NCBI GenBank assembly: GCA_004154925.1
Contig: QJNS01000093.1
Coordinates: 124,001-188,000, forward strand
Source of the DNA: Monosporascus cannonballus
Lineage: Eukaryota; Ascomycota; Sordariomycetes; Xylariales
Direction of reading: 5' to 3'
Length of the DNA: 64,000 bases
Shown: positions 1 to 12,055 of the stretch, in pieces
How the letters are laid out: every line of letters starts with the position of its first letter
How positions within the stretch are numbered: the stretch's first letter is position 1
Program-made: the position numbers and the translations under genes
The notes under the pieces: model-generated
Told to the model about the DNA's origin: nothing
Database searches by the model: none
Seen by the model: the letters and a program-made list of their open reading frames with translations, nothing else

Positions 1-154
1 ATAAAAGATGTTAATTATATATATATTAATAACTAATAAGAGATACATTAAAACGCGTGGTATACTTTAAGGTAATCTAGACCCGAAATATATATATTTC
101 GATTAGAGAAAATCTTCCGTATATGGGATATTAAAGCACTTTCTGCTAATTAAT
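1..154 (-). repeat. Copia LTR fragment, cut by the window edge
   Basis: This stretch aligns with the LTRs at 27,880-28,068 and 33,132-33,340. It shares the succession 'GGTAATCTAGACCCG', an 'atatatttcgat' core, 'AAAATCTTCCGTATATGG' and the closing 'GCACTTTCTGCT'. Differences from the better-preserved 33.1-kb copy are mostly C-to-T or G-to-A. The orientation matches the minus-strand Copia element. No polypurine tract follows, so it is either the 5' LTR of an element lying off the left edge or a solo LTR. Confidence 0.6.
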
Positions 155-1027
155 AAGTACTATAGAATTTTAAATAATAAATATAATAATTAATTACGTT
201 TCGTAATATTAAAGCTATTTTAGGTATCGATATTTTATTACAAACTATTATTATTTAAACTTATAAAAATACCGAACGTATATATGTTATTCGTAATTTA
301 ACGCGTTTTTCCTGGTTTAATATTATCTAGCATATTAAGTCCTTTTAAATACCCTTAAGCCTCTTTATAATTTAATAGATTTAATTCCTTTACATCAATA
401 AGCTATATTAAACCCCTTGATGTTAATTACGTAATCTTTAACTAAAATTTAACGCTTCGCTTTAAAAGGTATAATTATGTTAAAAATAATTAAGCCCGTT
501 AAGTTATAATACATTAATAATATAGAATAACTAAAAAATGAAATGGGTTACAATATATAATATACAATTAACTGATTAATAAAAAATTAATAAGGAGGAA
601 TATTAATATAAGGCATTCCGTAAAATATATAAAAAATAACGAAATAACTTTATAAAATAACGAAAATACGATATTAAACTTTTATTTATTATAAGTTATT
701 ATGTATAAACTACGTATAATTTTATAAATATAATTACTTTATTGTTTCATTTCAAGATTTAAAAGTCTCTATTGATAATTTATAACTAAGAATTTTGTTA
801 TTATAACAGTAAATAAAAATTCCTAAAAAAATATCTTTCTTTGTTTAAATAATAAAAAATAATTATATAACGTATGATATTACAATACGATACGTCGGTT
901 TTAAAAATCTTAAAATACAAATTAAGGTATAATATTTAGTAATATAAATATACTTAATATTTTGAATTTTTAATAATTAATGTAACCTATATTTTATTAT
1001 AAATATATTCGCGGTTTTTAATATATA
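155..1027. other. AT-rich decayed DNA, no gene recognised
   Basis: About 870 bases of AT-rich sequence with stops in every frame. I could not match it to the element families seen elsewhere in the window. It probably belongs to the flank of the Copia LTR at the left edge or to an older, unrecognisable repeat. Confidence 0.5.
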
Positions 1028-1400
1028 TGTTATAATCGAATTAAGAAAGGTTTCGAAAACGATCGAAAAATAATTAACATAAAACCCAAATACATTAGAA
1101 TTACTAAAAATAAATTTGAAGTAATTTAAAAGATTTAACAGAATCTATATAATTATCAAAAATAAATCCGAAATAATTTAAAGGATTTAACAAAATTTAT
1201 AAAAAAATATATATGTTCGTTATTTTCGCTATTTATATAACTATAATTTATAATATAATTTCATTTTTAAAACAGTTTTAATATTACGAAACGTAATACG
1301 TTATTATATTTATTTCTTAATATCTTATAATACTATTACTAATATAAATATATATAACTTAAATTTATTAATTAATTTAACCGTTTAGCTATTATATATT
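1028..1400 (+). repeat. LTR of chromovirus family B (copy B1, 5')
   Basis: It begins TGTTATAATC, exactly as the better-preserved solo LTR at 46,932. It ends in the decayed form of 'gctcgtcaca', after the conserved block 'aatacgttattatatttatt' that precedes every LTR end of this family. Internal gypsy sequence ('ataataccgtt' type) follows. The length of 373 bp is close to the 375-bp LTRs of element A. Confidence 0.65.
1100..1203 (+). repeat. two tandem copies of a 52-bp unit inside the LTR
   Basis: The unit starting 'attactaaaaataaat' is followed directly by a second starting 'attatcaaaaataaat'. Both continue with 'aatttaaa(a/g)gatttaaca'. The duplication is not seen in the other LTR copies of the window. 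Confidence 0.6.
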
Positions 1401-2586
1401 ATAAATCTTTATTGAATAATATCATTCAACTTTAATTAATATTACCGATATTATATTTATTAACATATAGCTCAAATAAACTATTTGCAACGTTTTTAAT
1501 AACCTAAATATTAAAATAAAATTCGAAAAAAAAGAAAAACCCTTATCTTTTTTCAAAAAAGGTTTTTCGACGGCTGGATATTATAAACGAATATATTGTT
1601 TAATTTCAGAAAAATAATAATAATCTTATAACGTTTTTTTAAACACTTTATAAACAATTTAAAAAAAATAATCTTTAAATATAAAAGTTTTTTTAACGAA
1701 TTAAATTATTTAGTTAAATTTTAATACGGATTTTTAAAAAAAATAATTTTTTATTTATAATTTTTTAACGTAATATTTATTAAATACTAATTATTTTTAA
1801 TTTAATACCGAATATATTTCGAGTATTTTCTTCTTTGGCTTATTATTTTCATTATAGGAAGTATTTTTATAACAAATTAATTTATAAGAAATACGGGGTT
1901 TTGGTTCGAATTTGCTATAGGATATATGTTATTTTAGCAATAAAAAAACAAATCTAAATATAATACGAACTAAAAATAATTACTCAGAATTTAAATAAAT
2001 ATTAATAATGCTTTTCCAAAAAATAAACGAAAATATTAAACTCCAAATATAAATTTAATAATTATAACAAAAGAAATTAATACCTAATTATAATAATCCA
2101 TTTTCTTAATTAATATTTAAATTAAATTAAAACTAAAAAATATTCAGAATTAAAATATTTAATATTTTAAAAAATATAAAAAAACATTTTAAATTTTTCT
2201 AACACGATTATTTATCGAATTATATCGTTAGAATAATTAACATTAACAAACAGTAATATGTCTAACATATTAAAAATATTATATGAAAAAATAATAATAA
2301 ATTTTAATATACGGTTAATATTAGTATTTTTCCATATAATAATACGTTTTCCAATATAAAACTAAGATTTTTAAAACTTAAAATAATGTAAAGAAATATT
2401 AAAATTGAATTAAATATTGTAAGTATAATAGAATAAGGCATGTAAAACGTAATATAAAATTCTTATAAAACCTTGTTAAAATAACTGGAAATTCGTGCTC
2501 AAAAAATAATCTAAAAATAAAAAATCGAAAATAAAACTATTAATATAATTCGAATTAAGTACGTATTAAGCTTATTATAGGCAAAG
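1401..2586 (+). mobile_element. chromovirus B1: truncated internal region (gag part only)
   Basis: Collinear with the first 1.2 kb after the 5' LTR of elements A, B2, B3 and B4: leader, then the decayed gag segment ending near 'attcgaattaagtacgtatta'. At 2,587 it runs straight into the next LTR of the same family. Protease, reverse transcriptase and integrase are therefore absent. Stops occur in all frames. The LTR-partial internal-LTR arrangement continuing into B2 suggests recombination between two copies. Confidence 0.55.
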
Positions 2587-2875
2587 TATTATAACCGAAT
2601 AAATTACCAATTTTTTAATATTAAATTAATAAACCAAGTAATTAACTTTTTAATAATAAAATAATAATTTAATATAAAATATATGTATTCATTTTTTAAT
2701 AATTTAAACAATTTTAATGTATAATAATAATTTAATATTTAAAATATTTTTAATATTATCGTATATAATACGTTATTATATTTATTACTTAAAATCCTTT
2801 AATATTTTTATTACTATTAACCTTTACGACTACAGTTGAATAATTAATTAAATTCCTTAATTATTATAACTTATA
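2587..2875 (+). repeat. family-B LTR shared by B1 and B2
   Basis: Starts TATTATAACC (decayed TGTTATAATC) and ends just before the internal block 'agtaccgttaattttaag'. It carries the diagnostic 3' block 'taatacgttattatatttatt'. It is shorter than its relatives because of a deletion in the first third. Confidence 0.6.
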
Positions 2876-5089
2876 ATTTTCTCTTTAATAGTACCGTTAA
2901 TTTTAAGTAATATAGTTAATTTACATTTATTATTAATTAACCCGAATAAATTATTTACCAAATTTTAAATAACCCGGAAACTGAAATGAAATTCGAAAAA
3001 AAATATAATTTCGCCTTTTTCGCCGAAAAAGGTTTTAATACTTAAATATCATAAATGAATTTATTTTTCAATTTAACAAAAATAATAATAATTTAATAAG
3101 GTTTTTTAATCGGCATATAAAAACTTAAATAAAGAAAAAGATTTTCTAAATTAAAAAATTCTTTGAAACGAATTAAATTATTTAATTAAATTTTATTAAA
3201 AAATTTAAAAAAGTTTTTAAACCGTTCAAACCAAATTTTCCGACAGAGTTTTGATTAAGTTATAATTAATTTTAATTTAATATCGCATATATTTTATATA
3301 CTTTTTAGTTAATTATTTATATTTATTTTACGAATTAAATTAATAATCAATAATTTATTATAAAATATAATAATTCGGTTTAAATTTATTATAATAAAAT
3401 ACGTTATTTAATTAATCAAAAACCCATTTCCAAAAATAATGTAAATATATAACAATTACGTATAATTTAAAACGGTATTAAAGAAAACCCTTCAAACACT
3501 AAACGAAAGAATAAAAACCGAAATATATATCCAGGGATTATAATAGAAAAACTTAATATTTAATTATAATAATACATATTTTAATCAGATTTGAAATAAA
3601 TTTAAAAAGAGAAAATAATAATAATTAGGTTTTCGAATACTATAAAAATATAAAAAATATTTTCTTAAATCTTTTAATGTGATTACCTATCGGATTATAT
3701 TATTATAATGAGTAAAATCGATAATCGATAATCTATTTAACGTATGAAAAAATTAAAAGAAAAAGTAATTATTAAATTTAATATACGGTTAATACAAATA
3801 TTCCTTAATACGTTAATATTTTTTATAATACCTAACTAAAACTTCTAGATTTATAAATTATTAATAAAAAAATTAAAACCAAATTAAATATTTTATTTAC
3901 CATCAAATAAAATATAAGGAAATATTATATATGTTATTTAAAAAACATCCTTTAACATAATTAAAAACCTATGGCCGAAAAATTATTTAAATAAATTTAA
4001 AAAAACTAAAATAAATTTATTAACATAATTCGGTCTATATACGTACCAAGCTCTTTATAATGAATAATCCCATAAAGAATATGCGAGATTAAAAAGTGAA
4101 TTTAATAAATATTAAAAATATAATAAGAAAAACTATAAGCATAATTATACAACTATTAAATTTAAATAAAAAATATTTAATGTGGAAAATGTTTTTAATA
4201 CGGCAAAATATTTTTTATTTTTGTTAATAATAGATACATATCGGTGATGTAAAATAATAATAATATAAATATTAAAAGGTTGTTGGTATATATTATAAAA
4301 ACTTCAATTTTTAAATTAAACAACTAATAACAAAAATAACAAATAATAATATCGATATTTTCGAGTTATAACCTTAAAAAACTAAATTTATTTGTTAATC
4401 CAGGTAAGAAATTGGTTCGAACGAATTTAATATTTATAAAACATTTTCGATTATTATAAATAATATAATTATTAAAAAAATATTAGTGTTATATAAAATA
4501 AAAGACTATTATTAATAGGTTATTATGAATCGAAATTTTTAATTATTATTTATTATAAACTTTAACCAAAAAAACGTTGTTAAAAATAAATAGTTTAATT
4601 AATAGGCGAACTTTTAAATGATAAGTAATACGACATATAATAAGATACAATTAAAATTATAAAAAAATAATTAATTAATAAGGATATTAATTATAATTAA
4701 ATTAAAAACACTTAATATAATTCGAAAACATAATATATTTATAATAATAATAAATATAATAATTCGATATATTTTATATAAAATTATAACGCAAATAAAT
4801 TGTATATTTTTAGGAAATATTAGAATAATTAATTATAAAAAGGATAATTTCGATTTTTTAAATTATTAATAAGATATATAATATTTTTTTTATTAAAAAA
4901 ACTGAATATTACGATTTAAAATTAATTATCCATAATTAATTAATAATATTATTTTTCCTTACAAAAACAAAATATTATATTTACAAAACTTAATAATTTA
5001 TAATATTTTAATTTAAGAATAAATATATAAATAAAATTTAAATATTATATACCTAAAAAGTTACTTTTTAAATGAAATATAAATTATTT

Positions 5090-5215
5090 GAATTTTCAGG
5101 TACGTCAAAAAACTGTACGAACGTACCAGTAACTTTTTATTTAATAATTAATTATATATTACGAAAATACCTAGATATTTTTCTTCTTTGTTATCGACGA
5201 TATTTTTATTTTTCA
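5090..5215 (+). pseudogene. B2 reverse transcriptase core (decayed)
   Basis: The frame reads KYKLFEF followed by NVPVTF and NYILRKYLDIF, matching the palm segment of Ty3/gypsy RT (known in element A as KYGLFKY, LTNVVKTFQR and ILREYFDIF). The catalytic Y-x-D-D box at about 5,190-5,201 reads 'ttatcgacgatatt'. It has lost two bases, so the aspartates fall out of frame. Confidence 0.65.
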
Positions 5216-7309
5216 AAATTAAAAAATATATATATAATATATTTCTAAAGCTTTTTAAGTTTTATAAAATATAAAATATTTGTTTATACAAAAAAATACA
5301 ATTTTAAATATAAAATATTAAAATATTAAAAATATATTATTTTTTAGAGATATATTATAATATATTTTCTGAAATATGTTGGAACTATAAAATGGTAAGT
5401 ATTAATTATAATTAAAGAAATATGTATATTTTGCAAGTTTACTAATTATTATAAAAAGTCTATTCAAAAATGTAATAAAATAAATAATATTATTAATTAA
5501 TTTTACGAAAAAAACCAAAAGAGTCAAATAAACGCTTAAAATATAAAATGCTTTTTAAAATATTAAGAATGCAATAATTAACAAATAAACATTAATTACA
5601 TAAAATTTTAATTATTTTATTGAATTAAAAACCAATATTTCCGATTGCGCATTAACAATAATAATTAAATAACGAAATAATTTACATTTTTTTATCCTAC
5701 TATATTTTTTATTATAAATCAAAACAAGCCAAATAAATTGCGGCATTAAAAAAAATTTAAAATTATTATTATGATTTTTTGAAAATTTAATTATATATTT
5801 AAAAACATTTATATCAAATAAAAATTTAATAAATTATTAAAAAATTATTTATTGAATTATTATAAAATAATTTATAAGATAATAATAAAAATATACGGAT
5901 ATATTAATAAATTTTAATTTCGTTACTATTTATGAAAAACGTTTAAAAATCATAAAGGGAATATTTTAAATAAATTATTAAATTTTGAAAAGAAATTAAT
6001 TAAAATTAATTATATAATTTTTAATATTATGATTAAAAGGTTTATACATTAATATTAAATTTGAATAATTTGAGTAATAAATTTTAATATATATTATAAA
6101 ATTAAGTAATATAACGGGGATTTTCAAAACAATTAGAAACCGGATAAACTATAACTTTTAAAAAGAATATTAAAAGGATTTGATACGAAATACATGTAAA
6201 TATTAATTATTTAAATATTTAACGATGTTTTAAACTGTATTACGGTTTTAATATATATATATATATATTTAAAATATAATTTATAATATGAAAAATAATT
6301 TAATTATACAATATTTACTTTAAAATAATAATTTAATAATATAAGATATATAGAAAATTATAATTATTATTAATTATCATATAATTATCGTATTTAATGG
6401 TATTAAATATAATAATTATATTTTCTTTATTAAATATCCTAGTATAAAAATATATTATGATAATATTTTCGGAATTATTTATTCGTTTAAAATATTTTTG
6501 TTTTTATTATATTGTAAGGATATAAATATTAATTTAACATCATTTAGTTTTTTAAATATAATTTTAACGTTTATAAATTACTAATAAACTTTTTTTAAAT
6601 ATAGGATTAATATTTGTCTTAAAATTTTAAAAAGGTTTATGATATAAATTAATTAAATTTATAATTTATTTACTACTTTTATAATTATAAATAAATAGAT
6701 ATATTAGAAAATTACATTAATTTTAAAAAGAATTTTACGAAATTATGTTAATTTCGAATTATAGAATTTAATTAAAAATTTACTTATTACTTAATTAATT
6801 TATAAAAATAATATATTCGAAAATATTATAATATTTTTAATATATACATATTTTAGGTTTATATTAAATATTAATAAAGGTAACGTTAACGACGGTTCTA
6901 CATAATATTAACATAATTTTATATATAAATATTTAAAATCATTATATTAAAAAAATTAAAATCAAAATTTGTAGGTAATTAAATAAAAGAATATTATCAT
7001 TTAAAAATATTAAAAATCCAATTTTTGATAAAGGAAAAATAGTTTTTTTAACAATGAAAAATATTTATATTAATCGATTTAATAAAAAGCTTAATTTTGA
7101 ATATATCGCTTTATATACAATTACCAAATAAATTATAGAAAATAATTATTAATTATAATTTCTACCTAAAGTTACATCTTTTCCGGTTTTCTATATTTTT
7201 TTATATAAGTTAACAGCAAATATTATAGTAATACGTAGATAATAAAACAATACCGAGGTAAAAAATTAATAAGCATTTAAATATAAAAAATATTCGATAT
7301 AAAAAAGGA

Positions 7310-7420
7310 AAATTCATCCATTTAGTAATTAATTAAATAAACGAATTGCGCGAATTCCGAAAATAGCTGGAAATTAATTAAGATTATATTGGCGCCTATT
7401 ACTTATTATAAAGCTTTTAT
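7310..7420 (+). pseudogene. B2 chromodomain remnant
   Basis: Decayed reading LVIN*INELREF, followed by '*LEIN' and GAYYLL. It aligns with the chromodomain end of element A's integrase (39,890-40,010), with tryptophans turned to stops. This places family B among the chromoviruses. Confidence 0.5.
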
Positions 7421-8027
7421 TGGTAATAACGGAATTATTCGATATAATAGTATTTTAGTTTATAAAAATTAAAAAATGCAATGTTCCATTTATTATGTTC
7501 TAATTAATGATATTTACTTTATTTATAGTTTATATTTTAATTATAAATTTGAATTATAAGAGGGCAAAATCGTTGAATTTCTTTATTAATTAAAAAGCTT
7601 AATTCATAGATTTAATATCTTTAAATTAATAATATTAATATTATTGCGGTAAATAAGACCATTCCGTTAAGAGTTCGGCTAATATATTTTCTACCGTTAA
7701 TTCATTCATTAATGAACGAACTTAGGCGATAGAATAATTAATTATAAATATAAGAATTTTGTTTTTATTTAAAGAATACTTTGTACGTACGTATTGTTTA
7801 TAATATAATACTTTTTTGATTATTTAATAAGTAAACTATGGGCAAAAATAAAAGAATAAAACATAATAATAGAATTTATAAATTACATTAAGTTAATTAA
7901 GGTATTCCGTTAAATAATTGTGCAAAAGTAAAACTTAGAAATATAAAATTTTATAATAGAGAACAAAAATAAAGTATTTATGAAAAGAAGAAAAATCTTA
8001 AAGCAAAATATTGGAAAAAGGAAAATC

Positions 8028-8412
8028 GTATAACGATATAACCGATTACGACTTTTAAAAATAGTTTTTCATAAAAATCAGCAAAAGAAAGATAATAAGT
8101 GAAGTCATATAAGATATTACTATTTATTAATAATAATCCAATAAAGCGGATAGTTAATTTATCAATAATAAGCTAATAAATCAAATTATTCATTTATTGG
8201 TAATAAATGAATTAATCAATATAAAATTTAAATATTTATTTTTTTATAATTTATATAATTTTAGTTTTTAATAATAATTCGTTAGCTTAAACATTTTGGA
8301 TATTACGAAGTATAATACGTTATTATATTTATTATTTAAAATTTTACTATATTTTTATTAATATAAATTTATACGATTAACATTTAATAATTTAGTAAAT
8401 TATTTAATAATT
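8028..8412 (+). repeat. family-B LTR (B2 3')
   Basis: The first part aligns with the family-B LTR start ('ataaccgattacgac', cf. 'ataatctaacaggttgcgg'), and the 3' part carries 'tataatacgttattatatttatt'. The start is approximate. A purine-rich tract lies directly upstream. Confidence 0.55.
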
Positions 8413-10544
8413 GTAAATAGAACTATGCAACAAATGAATAATATGTAAAACCTAAATGCATATAATTATTTTAAAATATTAACAAACTTTTTAATATCTT
8501 AAATTACGATTTAACATATTTAAAATCGGGTTCTGTTAAAATTTCTTTAAATATTTTGAAATTCTAATAACATTTTTTTAAATTCTTTGCAAAAGCGGAA
8601 AACAATAATAATAAAAGATTTTTAAATATAATATTTAATATGATTTTATAAATATTAAGGAAATTTATTAAAAACCCAAAAAATACTTAAGGAATGTAAG
8701 GGAATAATAAAAATAATAAATTAACAAAATTCGAATAATTTTCATTTAGTAATAAAATAAAATTAAAAAACGATTTTGAAAAATATTTTATTAATTATTA
8801 AACAATTCTTTAAAGAAAACATGAAAGGGAAAATATACAATTTATTATAATATGTTAATATTGGAGATAATATAAATTAATTAAATTATTACTAGATATA
8901 GGTAAAATTATAAAAAGATTCATATAATGAATTTCGAAAATCCTATAATTAATATGTTAAAATATTTGAAATTTGTATATAATTTTAAGGATTTTAATAT
9001 TTTATTTCAATTATTTCTTATATATATATTTCTATAATATTAATATTATTAATGATATTTTTATTATAATTTCTTTTGTAAATAATTTTTATATAAACTT
9101 TATTATATCCGTATAATAATTAATATACATTATTATTATTATATATTTTTGGAAATTATTTAGATTTATTTGTAATTTAATGTTTAAAAAATCTAAAAAT
9201 AATACGTTAAAATAGGTATCGAATTTGAAAATTTAAATAAGTTTATTGTATTTTATTTTATCCATTTTTTATCAAATATTATATTAAATTAATTAGTATA
9301 ATTATTAATTATAAATAATATATATATATAAAATACTTAATTATTTATAACGCAATTAATTACGTTTTTTTCTTACGGTTTTTTTATAATTTTTTAAAAT
9401 TTAAAGAATTCATTTTACCATTATTTTAAAAATGTTAAAATTTAAATTATATATATTTAATAATTTTAAAACGTTAATTAATAATCACTTACTTTTTTAA
9501 ATAATACCATATTTTCAAATATGGCAAAAATAATTTTTTAAAAAATATATTTTGAATTTATTAAATAACTTTTACAGTAAAATGTAGTAAAAGCATTTAA
9601 TATAATGAAATTAGATACAGTTTTATTATTTATTTATTTTTTAACCTGGTATATACGCATGTAAATATCAAATTATAATTTCTAATTATTAATATATTTT
9701 GTGTAAGGAAACCTTTATAATTATATTATATTTTCACCTAAGTAAGCTATATATAAACGTAAATTAACGAATCTTCGATAATCATAACATTTCTTTTAAA
9801 ATAAAATTATTAATAATCATTTTTTCGTACCTTATTAATTATTTCGTAAGTATTTAACGGAAAAAGAAAACTAATATATAATATTGAGCAAATATTAAAT
9901 ATTTAATGAAATATATTATTAATAATATTAATAAAATAATTTTAGCCGAATTTAATATTACGTTAAAATTCGATAAAAATATTTATTTAAATAAAGTTTT
10001 TTAACTTTTTATCATAAAATGTTTTTATTTTATTTTAAAAATATAATTTATATTTTATTTATTATTTACAAAATAAAGAAATACTTTGTGATTTTAAAAG
10101 TATAAACATATTTAAAAGTATTAACATTAAAAATATAATAATAAATAGTATCTTTTTCGAAACATTTATAAATTAATAACATTTTAATTATATATTATAT
10201 TCGATATTATAGTAACTTTACGGTTATTTGTTTTATTATTAACGAATACGAAAATGTATAAATTTGTTATAATTATAACTAATTCTAATTAACATATAAT
10301 AATTATAATATTTATATTTCGAAAGAATATGATAATTATTAGATATTTATATATAATAATAATTTTATAATTTTTAACAATATTTTTCTAATATCCAATA
10401 ATAACTTTTATTAAATTAATATAATTATAAAATTAATATAAATAAAGTTAATATAAATATTTATTATTTTAATAATTATTATAGCGGTTTTTTGCGGTAA
10501 AGGGTTTTTTAAAAATTATAATAAATTAACTTATTTAAATTTAA
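8413..10544. other. AT-rich decayed DNA, no gene recognised
   Basis: About 2.1 kb of AT-rich sequence without open frames of note and without alignment to the chromovirus or Copia copies in this window. It may be an older decayed repeat. Nothing more can be supported. Confidence 0.5.
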
Positions 10545-10709
10545 TGTAAGGGGCTGCATACGCAATAGCCAAAGATATTGGCCCTAACGGATCTATTGAG
10601 AAATCTAGGGAACAATTAAGAAAATACATGGGAGCAGTTAGCTATATATACGGGAACCACGGAATTAACATTACGCTAATCCTTCCATTAAGGCCTTTAG
10701 CCCGTAATA
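10545..10709 (-). repeat. left LTR (3') of the small LTR element
   Basis: It is 165 bp long and better preserved than its surroundings. It is a direct repeat of 11,891-12,055, with differences that are mostly C/T or G/A. A CCCCCTCC run follows it immediately (the polypurine tract on the opposite strand). Confidence 0.7.
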
Positions 10710-11890
10710 TAACCCCCTCCTTTAAATTTAATTCTCGTTTTTTCCCGTTACGCGGTAAACGCTTATTCGCAGTACCTTTTTAAGGACTTTGTTTTAAGGC
10801 GGCGATATTCACAAATCTTAATCGAAAGGATCTTCCGACAGTTACGGGAAAATTACTCCGCATATTTTACGGCCGTACGTTTTTGGTAGGCTATACGTTA
10901 TTAACTTTATATTTTCGCATTATTTTCCCTAAAGTTTTTTTTTGTTAATTTCTTTAACGTTTCGTAAATATCGTATTTATTTAAGTTCTACCAGGCTTTA
11001 TCGAACGTTTCCGCGGCTATTTTTTATCGTTTAAGCAATAACAGAACCTTTAAAGCTTTATTAACGCCAATATATCGGAAGGCGATATCTTTTCCTTTAA
11101 GATAATTTTTCCAAAAATGCCCCATTTCGCCATATCTTAGATAACGCCTTTCCGTTCGTTAATAGTATGTATATTAATAATTAACAGTTAACGTACCGAT
11201 TTTTATATTTTTTACAATATCGTTTTTTAATTAAAAAATTAATATACGTAAACATAATAAAATAAAGGCCGTTAAAAATAATATTTCGAACAGTAAAAGA
11301 ATTAGGCGAATTTTTCCTAAATATTAAATTACTTTTCGTAATCCAATTATTTTTTGGTTTTGGCGTTAAAGTCCTAAATTAATAGGAAAATTTTGGCTTT
11401 ATTTGGCCATTAATTTTTTTGGGTTTAGTAAAAAGTATTTTCGAAAATAAAAACGTATTCGGACGCCGTTTAAACGTTATATTAACGTATTTTAATTAAA
11501 GGTTAACTAACTTTCCATTCTTTATTCAGTTTTTTTAAAATAATAACGATATAATTTAAAAAAACTTAAAAATTTAGCTTTTTTAAAATTTTCTGCATAT
11601 ACGGCAAAAACGTTAACTTTTGAAATTAACGGCTAAAGATTTTTTAAATATAAAAAAATTACGTACAATTTTCGCTAATCACTTTTCCGTTAACAAATAA
11701 TTTCCTATTTATTTCGAACTTCCAGATATTATGGTCCTTACGGCCTTATACATTGCGAACAGTTCGTAAAACCTAACGTCGTAATTTCTTAATATCTATG
11801 GCGAATAAATTACGTACGAATAATAGGTACGTAACGTTGGCATATTTCTTACGATAACGGACCGTTTGCAAAAAAGGAAATTTCTTAATA

Positions 11891-12055
11891 TGTAAAAGAT
11901 TATATACGCAATAAATAAAGGTATGGGCTATAATAAATCTATTAAAAAATTTAAGAAACAGTTAAGAAAATGCATAGGAGCAGCTAGCTATATATACGGG
12001 AGCCACGGAATTAGCGTTACGTTAATCCCTTTATTAGGGCCCTTGGCCCGTAACA
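11891..12055 (-). repeat. right LTR (5') of the small LTR element
   Basis: It is 165 bp long and a direct repeat of 10,545-10,709. It keeps the terminal CCCGTAACA, whereas the other copy has CCCGTAATA (a CpA-to-TpA change). Confidence 0.7.

Larger units (their letters stand above)
2587..8412 (+). mobile_element. Ty3/gypsy chromovirus B2, internally deleted, heavily mutated
   Basis: Flanked by family-B LTRs at 2,587-2,875 and about 8,028-8,412. A polypurine tract (ggaaaaaggaaaat, about 8,013-8,026) lies just before the 3' LTR. The order of decayed domains matches element A: leader and gag (2,876-4,800), RT core near 5,190, integrase about 6.2-6.6 kb, chromodomain about 7.31-7.42 kb. Compared with A it lacks roughly 0.85 kb covering protease and the start of RT. 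No target duplication is visible on the left, because the left LTR is shared with B1. It encodes nothing functional. Confidence 0.7.
10545..12055 (-). mobile_element. small LTR element with 165-bp LTRs, apparently non-autonomous
   Basis: Two direct repeats of exactly 165 bp (10,545-10,709 and 11,891-12,055) bound 1.18 kb. Both run TG...TA/CA on the plus strand and share 'GCAGTTAGCTATATATACGGGA' style blocks and the end 'GCCCGTAA(T/C)A'. On the minus strand the LTR begins TGTTACGGGCC, and a purine tract GGAGGGGGTTA abuts the left LTR, so minus-strand orientation is likely. Flanks TTTAA and TATAA match at 4 of 5 positions. The interior has no long frame. One minus-strand stretch reads ETFDKAWLNLNKYDIYETL, not recognised. 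Size suggests a TRIM/LARD-like element or an internal deletion derivative. Confidence 0.6.

Noticed and set aside
10545..12055. Possibility that the 165-bp direct repeats are MITE or Helitron ends
   Set aside because: They are direct, equal in length, TG...CA-like and bordered by a purine tract, which fits LTRs better; no terminal inverted repeats seen.
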